DNA of 64,000 nt from Silanimonas lenta DSM 16282 (GTDB lineage Bacteria > Pseudomonadota > Gammaproteobacteria > Xanthomonadales > Xanthomonadaceae): contig NZ_AUBD01000008.1 of the NCBI RefSeq assembly GCF_000429065.1, forward strand, positions 186,001-250,000. The letters run 5' to 3'. The notes beneath the pieces were generated by a model that saw only the letters and a program-made list of their open reading frames with translations, did no database searches and had not been told where the DNA came from. The number at the start of each line of letters is the position of its first letter. The stretch's first letter is position 1. The position numbers and the translations under genes were made by a program. Positions 59,427 through 64,000 of the stretch are shown piece by piece.

Positions 59427-59969
59427 GTGATCCATCGCCGTCCCCTGGGAAAACCCTGGCAGGAGGAACTCCGCCTCGAGGACGGGCGGGTGCTCTGGCT
59501 GCGGCCGATCTGCCCGGCCGATGCCGAGCCCCTGCGGATCGGCTTCAGCCTGCTCACCCCGGAAGAGGTGCGGATGCGTTTCCTGCGCCCGCTCACCAGC
59601 CTCTCCGAGGCCATGGCCCGCAAGCTCACGCACATCGACCCGCGTACCCAGTTCGCCCTGGTGGCCGCAGAACCGGAGCCGCCGGGCAAGGCGCTGGTGG
59701 GCGCGGTGGTGCGGGCGGCGATCGAGCCGGGCACGCGGCGGGCCGAGTTCGCCATCCTCGTCACCCGCTTCCTCGCCCATCAGGGGCTCGGCACCCTGCT
59801 GATGCGGCGCATGCTGCACTGGGCACGGCTCAAGCAGCTCGAGGCCGTACACGGGGACGTGCTGCAGGAGAACACGGCCATGCTGCACCTCGCCCAGCAG
59901 CTGGGCTTCCGTCGCCTGCCCAGCGATGAGCCCGGCCTCGTGCGGATCGAGAAGCGGCTGCGCGACTGA
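59427..59969 (+). CDS. Stand-alone GNAT acetyltransferase, Pat-like
   Basis: A 180-aa GNAT protein resembling the acetyltransferase domain of Pat/AcuA-type lysine acetylases (LWLRPICPADAEPLRIGFSLLTPEEVRMRFL, acetyl-CoA loop AHQGLGTLLMRRML, MLHLAQQLGFRRL). Those modify acyl-CoA synthetases, sometimes under cAMP control; the target here is unknown. GAGAGGAG precedes the GTG at 59427; the ATG at 59412 is an alternative. Convergent with the next operon. Confidence 0.75.
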   Translation: MIHRRPLGKPWQEELRLEDGRVLWLRPICPADAEPLRIGFSLLTPEEVRMRFLRPLTSLSEAMARKLTHIDPRTQFALVAAEPEPPGKALVGAVVRAAIEPGTRRAEFAILVTRFLAHQGLGTLLMRRMLHWARLKQLEAVHGDVLQENTAMLHLAQQLGFRRLPSDEPGLVRIEKRLRD

Positions 59970-59973
59970 AGGC

Positions 59974-62439
59974 TCAAAGCCCGGCCCGGCGCACCTTGCG
60001 GAACAGCACCTCGGCCGACTGGCGGGTGGCGGCCCCGGTGGGGCAGGCCTCGACACAGCGCGGTCCGCCCTGGATGCCGGTGCACAGATCGCATTTCACC
60101 GCCTTCTTCTGCACCTCGCCCGTCACCTCCGGCTGGCGGCGGCCGGGCGCCGCGCCCAGGCCGAACAGCAGCCAGAGCAGGCCGCCGCCGGGCTTCGGCG
60201 GCAGGTCGGGGGCCATCTGGATCACGCCATAGGGGCAGTTGCGCTGGCAGTTGCCGCAACCGATGCAGGCCTCGCTGATCGTGACCTCGCCGGCAGGGCC
60301 GCGGCGGATCGCATCCGGCGGGCAGTCCTTCATGCAGTGCGGGTTCTCGCAGTGGCGGCAGGCCACCGGCAGGTGGATGCGGGCGAAGGTGGCACCGGCC
60401 TCGCGTTTCAGCCGCGAGGTGCCGCCATGCGACTCGGCGCAGGCGGTCTCGCAGTTGTTGCACTGCACGCACAGGGCCTCGTCGATCACCAGGATGTCGG
60501 AGGCATCGCCCACGCCCTGCCTGAGCAGGAAGCGCGAGAGCGCACTGCCATCCGCCACGTCCTGCTCGGCGGCGATGTTGTGCTCGGTGCGGGCCATCAT
60601 GATGGCCTCGAGCGTCTGCCGCAGCGCCGGGGTGGCGGCGATCAGGCGGCGGATGCGGGTGCTCTCGAACACCAGGGCCTCGGTGAGCACCGAGGCGGTG
60701 ACGGTGGCGGTACGCGGCCCGCCGTCGAGCATCGCCATCTCGCCCACGTAGTTGCCGGCACTGACATAGGCCAGCACCCGCTCCTCGCCTCCCATCCGCT
60801 TCGAGACCGCCACCGACCCGCGCCGGATCAGGTACAGGCCATCGGCGGGATCGCCCTCGCGGAACAGCACCTGGCCGGCGTTGTAGCGGCGCAACTGCAC
60901 CCCGGTCTCGATCAGGTCCTCGAGATCGTCCACCCCGAGCACGGGGCCGATGTACTGCATCACCGCATTGCGCACGAATGCATGGTCGATGCGCTCGCGC
61001 AGGGCCTCCGAGGCACTGATGAGCTTCAGCATGGTGCGGCGCGGGGTTTCCACCAGCACGCAGTCGGTGGCTGCCACCACCGTGGCGGTGCGGCGGCGGC
61101 CCGAGAGCAGGCCCATCTCGCCGAAGAAGCGGCCGGCACCGAGGCCGATGACGCGCGGCGCGCCGTCCTCGCCATCCACCTCCACCTGCACGCTCCCCTC
61201 GATGATCGAGTAGAAGCTGTTGGAGTAATCGTTCTTGCGGAATACCAGGGCGCCGGGGGACAGCACGTGCACCGTGCTTTCCAGCAAAAGCTCGCGGCGC
61301 TGGAGCTTGGTCAGCGCCCCCATGATCGGGTGGCGGCCGAGTTCCTCCACCACCTGCGGCACCGGCACGCCCGGGCGCCAGGGAGCGAGGCGCTCGCGCA
61401 GCAGCGGCTCGTCCACCGGTTCGACCACGTCGCCGTTGATGGTATCCACCACCTCGTGGCCCTGGTTCATGGCCTGCTTGATCAGCGGATAGCCGCCCAG
61501 GGCCCCCACCACGAACAGGCCCGGCACCGTGGATTCATAGGTTTCGGAAAGCACCGGGATGGCCGCCGGGTCGGCGTTCGGGAACTGCACCCCGAAACTC
61601 TCCACCAGCTTGCGCGGCGGGATGGCGCCGGCGCGCACGATGATGCGGTGGCAGGCGATCGACTGCTCGCCCACCTTGCCGTTGAAGACGAAGTTGAGCA
61701 CCGGCGGCCGCGCCCCGCCCTCCTCCGCCGCGCCGGGCGGCAGCGGCTCGACCCGGGCGGCGAAGGCCGAGTGCCAGATCCGCAGCCTGCCCGCCCGCTC
61801 CATGGCCTGCGCGGCATCGCGGTTGGCGTCCTTGCAGACCGTGAACTCCTCCTGCCGGTTCATCAGGTGCACGCGGTTCTTCGGCGCCAGGCCCATGGCG
61901 TTCTCGATGCCGGCATCGCCGGCGCCGACCACCACGATGGTCTCGCCCTCGTACTCGTCCGGATCGGAGAGCGTGTACTGCACGTTGGGGTGGTCCTCGC
62001 CGGGTACCCCCATCTTGCGCACATTGCCCTGCAGGCCGATGGCGAGGATGACGTTGCGGGTGGTGTACTGGCTGCCGTCCTCGCAGCGCACGGTGAAAGG
62101 CGGCCCCTCGGCATGGCGGTCGATGGCATTCACCCGCTTGCCGTGGCGGATGTCGATCCGCTGCGCCGCGATCTCGGCGTTCCAGGTGGCGAGCACGGTC
62201 TCGCGCTTGCCGGCGGCGAAGCTCATGCCGCTGCGCAGCGGCAGGAAGCCCGGCTCGGCCATCACGTGCTTTCCCTTCTGGTACTTGAAGATGGTGTCGG
62301 ACGGATGCGGAGCGGCCTCGAGCAGCACGTAGCGGTTGCCGCGGGCCGCGGCACGGGAGGCGGCGGACAGCCCGGCCGGGCCGGCGCCGATGATCACGAT
62401 GTCGAACTCCGCGGGGCGGTCGTGGGCACGCACGGCCAT
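59974..62439 (-). CDS. FAD/NAD(P) oxidoreductase - dual cNMP-binding - 4x[4Fe-4S] ferredoxin fusion
   Basis: An 821-aa cytosolic multidomain protein with no signal peptide. Residues 10-335: pyridine-nucleotide oxidoreductase of the YpdA/ferredoxin-NADP reductase type (FAD loop IIGAGPAGLSAASRAA, NAD(P) loop VVVGAGDAGIENAM), without the CxxC of thioredoxin reductase. Residues about 378-475 and 510-605: two cyclic-nucleotide-binding domains, each with the phosphate cassette (FFGEMGLLSGRRRTATV; YVGEMAMLDGGPRTATV). Residues 655-800: a DmsB/HybA-like ferredoxin module with four cysteine sets (CVQCNNCETAC, CRHCENPHCMKDCP, CIGCGNCQRNCP, CDLCTG...CVEACP). It may pass NAD(P)H electrons under cAMP/cGMP control. 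Its start lies 3 bp after the cytochrome stop. Confidence 0.88.
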   Translation of the reverse strand: MAVRAHDRPAEFDIVIIGAGPAGLSAASRAAARGNRYVLLEAAPHPSDTIFKYQKGKHVMAEPGFLPLRSGMSFAAGKRETVLATWNAEIAAQRIDIRHGKRVNAIDRHAEGPPFTVRCEDGSQYTTRNVILAIGLQGNVRKMGVPGEDHPNVQYTLSDPDEYEGETIVVVGAGDAGIENAMGLAPKNRVHLMNRQEEFTVCKDANRDAAQAMERAGRLRIWHSAFAARVEPLPPGAAEEGGARPPVLNFVFNGKVGEQSIACHRIIVRAGAIPPRKLVESFGVQFPNADPAAIPVLSETYESTVPGLFVVGALGGYPLIKQAMNQGHEVVDTINGDVVEPVDEPLLRERLAPWRPGVPVPQVVEELGRHPIMGALTKLQRRELLLESTVHVLSPGALVFRKNDYSNSFYSIIEGSVQVEVDGEDGAPRVIGLGAGRFFGEMGLLSGRRRTATVVAATDCVLVETPRRTMLKLISASEALRERIDHAFVRNAVMQYIGPVLGVDDLEDLIETGVQLRRYNAGQVLFREGDPADGLYLIRRGSVAVSKRMGGEERVLAYVSAGNYVGEMAMLDGGPRTATVTASVLTEALVFESTRIRRLIAATPALRQTLEAIMMARTEHNIAAEQDVADGSALSRFLLRQGVGDASDILVIDEALCVQCNNCETACAESHGGTSRLKREAGATFARIHLPVACRHCENPHCMKDCPPDAIRRGPAGEVTISEACIGCGNCQRNCPYGVIQMAPDLPPKPGGGLLWLLFGLGAAPGRRQPEVTGEVQKKAVKCDLCTGIQGGPRCVEACPTGAATRQSAEVLFRKVRRAGL

Positions 62440-62442
62440 GGC

Positions 62443-63831
62443 TCAGCCCTCCGTTGCGGCCGGCGCGCGCAGGGCGGCGGCCAGGGCGTCGAGCGCGGCA
62501 CGGAAGCGCTCGGCGCGGTAATCGTCTTCCGAGGCCAGGGTGGCGCGGGCCCGGGCGAGCAGCGGCCGCAGGGCCTCGGGCTCGGCGAGCTGGCCCTCGG
62601 CGGCCAGATGCTCCAGGAGCGGCGCGATCGCCATGTAGGCCTGCTCGGCGCCGGCATAATCGCTGTACTCGCCGCTGCGGCCGATGGCGATCAGGCGCTG
62701 CAGTACCGCACGCATCTGCGGTGCGTCGAAGGCCTGTTCGCGCAGGCTCGGCACGAGGCCGTCGAGGCGCGAGAGGACGCGCTTCAAGGCCGCCTGGGGA
62801 TCGCCCTGCCCACCCGAGACCGCGAGATGCAGGGCCCGCACCTCGTTGCGGAAGGCCGCCGCCTCGTCCGGGGCCACGGCCTCGGTGATCGCCCGCAGCA
62901 TCAGCAGATGGCCGTCGTTGACCCGCACCACGCCCGGCCCCACGCCCAGCCGGGGCGACCAGCGGTTGCTACCCATCGGCTTGTGGCAGGCATGGCAGTC
63001 GAACACCGAGAGCTCCGGGAACAGCCCGTCGCGCCCGTGCACCGGATGCGCCAGGCGCTCCAGCAGGGCCCGGGCGCCGAACAGCTGTCCCAGGGCCCAG
63101 ACCCGCCCGGGCGAGAACGCGCCCTTGCGCCGGATCCAGTCGGCATCGATGGCGTAGTGCGGGGGCTGCAGGGCGGCGAAGGTGCCCACCTCGAAGCCGA
63201 GACGCGGGTGCCCGGCGCCCATGATGCGGTGGGTGACCCAGCGATCGGCATCGCCGACATGGCAGGAGGTGCAGAGCCTCGCCTGCCCCACCGGATCGGA
63301 GGTCGGGTAGAGGCCATTGGCGAGGTTGGCGCCATGCGTGGCCTCCGGCGCGGTGTGGGCGGCGACCCAGGGCTCGGCCGGCCCATGGCAACCCTCGCAG
63401 GAGATGCCATCACTCACGAGGAAGCGTTCGCCCTGGAACTCGGCCGCCGGCGCATAGGCGTGGCAGGCCAGGCACTCGCGCGACTCGTGCGCCGGTTTCG
63501 GCAGCCCGAGCTTGCGGGCAATCGCCACGCTCTCCGGCTTCAGCAGGGTGGCATAGGCGCGGGCATGGCGGTCGAGCCGCGCCCAGGTGGTGTACTCGTT
63601 GTGCAGCACCACGTCGTCCCAGGCCAGCACGCTGCCATGGCAGGTGCTGCTGGCGCAGTTCACCACGCCCAGGCTCTTTGCCGGCATCAGGTCGGGCATC
63701 GGAGCGGTGGCGGCGAGCCGGGCACGCCGCGCCTCGTCCTCGGCGCTCCAGCCGGGCCCGGCGGCGGCGCTTGCGGCGAGGGAGACGAAGGCGGCGAGCA
63801 GGCCGAGGGCGGCCACGGGACGGGGGCTCAT
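62443..63831 (-). CDS. Pentaheme cytochrome c, c554-like
   Basis: A 462-aa exported protein with a signal peptide (cleavage near residue 24) and five heme-attachment sites: CASSTCH (C59, an unusual CX4CH), CLACH (C120), CEGCH (C145), CTSCH (C187) and CHACH (C279). Many extra His (HNEY, HRIMGAGHPR, PPHYAID) could be distal ligands, as in cytochrome c554/NrfB-type proteins. The last 170 residues have no heme site and look helical. It overlaps the upstream gene by ATGA and precedes the Fe-S flavoprotein, so the three are one operon. Confidence 0.88.
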   Translation of the reverse strand: MSPRPVAALGLLAAFVSLAASAAAGPGWSAEDEARRARLAATAPMPDLMPAKSLGVVNCASSTCHGSVLAWDDVVLHNEYTTWARLDRHARAYATLLKPESVAIARKLGLPKPAHESRECLACHAYAPAAEFQGERFLVSDGISCEGCHGPAEPWVAAHTAPEATHGANLANGLYPTSDPVGQARLCTSCHVGDADRWVTHRIMGAGHPRLGFEVGTFAALQPPHYAIDADWIRRKGAFSPGRVWALGQLFGARALLERLAHPVHGRDGLFPELSVFDCHACHKPMGSNRWSPRLGVGPGVVRVNDGHLLMLRAITEAVAPDEAAAFRNEVRALHLAVSGGQGDPQAALKRVLSRLDGLVPSLREQAFDAPQMRAVLQRLIAIGRSGEYSDYAGAEQAYMAIAPLLEHLAAEGQLAEPEALRPLLARARATLASEDDYRAERFRAALDALAAALRAPAATEG

Positions 63832-64000
63832 GGGCGACCTCCGGAGGCGCTGGCGGCAGCGGCGGGCGACGGCGTGCCGGGCGTATTGCTCACGCGCCAG
63901 ACCGTGCCGTCCGGGTTGAGGTAGAGCTTCTGCATCTCACGCAGGGTGAAGGGCCGCGAGCCGAGGCGGCCGAACACGGCGATCTGCCCGCCGGTCTCGT
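63828..64000 (-). CDS. Unidentified gene, C-terminal part only
   Basis: The last 56 codons of a gene entering from beyond the window. The visible end reads ETGGQIAVFGRLGSRPFTLREMQKLYLNPDGTVWRVS and then a Pro/Ala/Ser-rich tail. I do not recognise the family. Its TGA overlaps the cytochrome ATG, so it belongs to the same operon and may be the missing membrane or periplasmic partner. Confidence 0.6.
   Translation of the reverse strand, partial: ETGGQIAVFGRLGSRPFTLREMQKLYLNPDGTVWRVSNTPGTPSPAAAASASGGRP

Noticed and set aside
59926-63924. Open frame of 1332 codons on the plus strand opposite the Fe-S flavoprotein and cytochrome genes
   Set aside because: It is antisense to two genes with complete family motifs, its translation is His/Gly/Ala-rich with no domain, and such long antisense frames are expected at this GC content.

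Overview
The window is one very GC-rich (roughly 70 percent), gene-dense bacterial chromosome segment with short intergenic gaps, many ATGA/TGATG start-stop overlaps, and no tRNA, rRNA, insertion sequence, prophage or CRISPR array that I can see. Gene content and order point to a gammaproteobacterium of the Xanthomonadales/Lysobacterales. The main clues are the run sdhCDAB - sdhE - ygfX-like - lolC - lolD - comEC - exbB, the hisGDCBHAFI operon behind a TrpR-like regulator, mtnBDC, efpL, and a DUF6116-like gene beside tatD. This taxonomic placement is inference from synteny and family resemblance.

Layout. 1-9.5 kb (minus): an ExbB/TolQ-type protein (cut by the window edge), ComEC, the LolCD lipoprotein exporter, YgfX/SdhE, a MAPEG protein, and succinate dehydrogenase with a tiny SDHAF4/DUF1674 gene upstream. 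9.5-23.6 kb: ygfZ, an orphan PhnD-like binding protein, a cyclase-FHA protein, a fused alpha/beta 2-oxoacid dehydrogenase E1, glutaryl-CoA dehydrogenase, two glycine-zipper envelope proteins, tatD, tcdA, a c'-like cytochrome, a hydrolase, a degenerate HD-GYP protein, a DUF456 protein and two orphan genes. 23.7-43.3 kb: a branched-chain amino acid and acyl-CoA catabolism island holding IcmF, leucine dehydrogenase, isovaleryl-CoA dehydrogenase, a thiolase, methylcrotonyl-CoA carboxylase beta and alpha, methylglutaconyl-CoA hydratase, HMG-CoA lyase and an HSD10-like SDR. It is interrupted by an oppositely oriented, Fur-boxed feoAB operon and by a canonical HD-GYP gene. 43.3-51.7 kb: efpL, a Nudix hydrolase, an NhaC-like antiporter, rmuC, a HiPIP, methionine-salvage mtnBDC and a secreted calcineurin-like phosphoesterase. 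51.7-59.3 kb (minus): the complete hisGDCBHAFI operon plus its probable regulator, with a perfect 24-bp palindrome at the promoter. 59.4-64 kb: a GNAT protein, then a three-gene minus-strand electron-transfer operon.

How the genes fit together. Leucine can in principle be followed here through deamination (leucine dehydrogenase), oxidative decarboxylation (E1 only; no E2 or E3 gene in the window), isovaleryl-CoA dehydrogenase, MCC, hydratase and HMG-CoA lyase to acetoacetate and acetyl-CoA, with the thiolase and SDH/TCA downstream. IcmF would link isobutyryl- and butyryl-CoA. The feo operon supplies ferrous iron, and the window is rich in iron proteins (SDH, HiPIP, Fe-S/heme operon).

The least familiar locus is 59974-64000. 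It encodes an 821-aa protein that joins an FAD/NAD(P) pyridine-nucleotide oxidoreductase, two cyclic-nucleotide-binding domains and a four-cluster ferredoxin module. It is translationally coupled to a secreted five-heme cytochrome c and to a third gene that runs off the window. This looks like a cyclic-nucleotide-gated electron-transfer system. Other points of interest are a ComEC whose beta-lactamase domain has lost its metal-binding motif, an HD-GYP protein lacking its HD His, a 30-bp in-frame tandem duplication in tatD, and a lipoprotein gene with a hairpin at its predicted transcription start.
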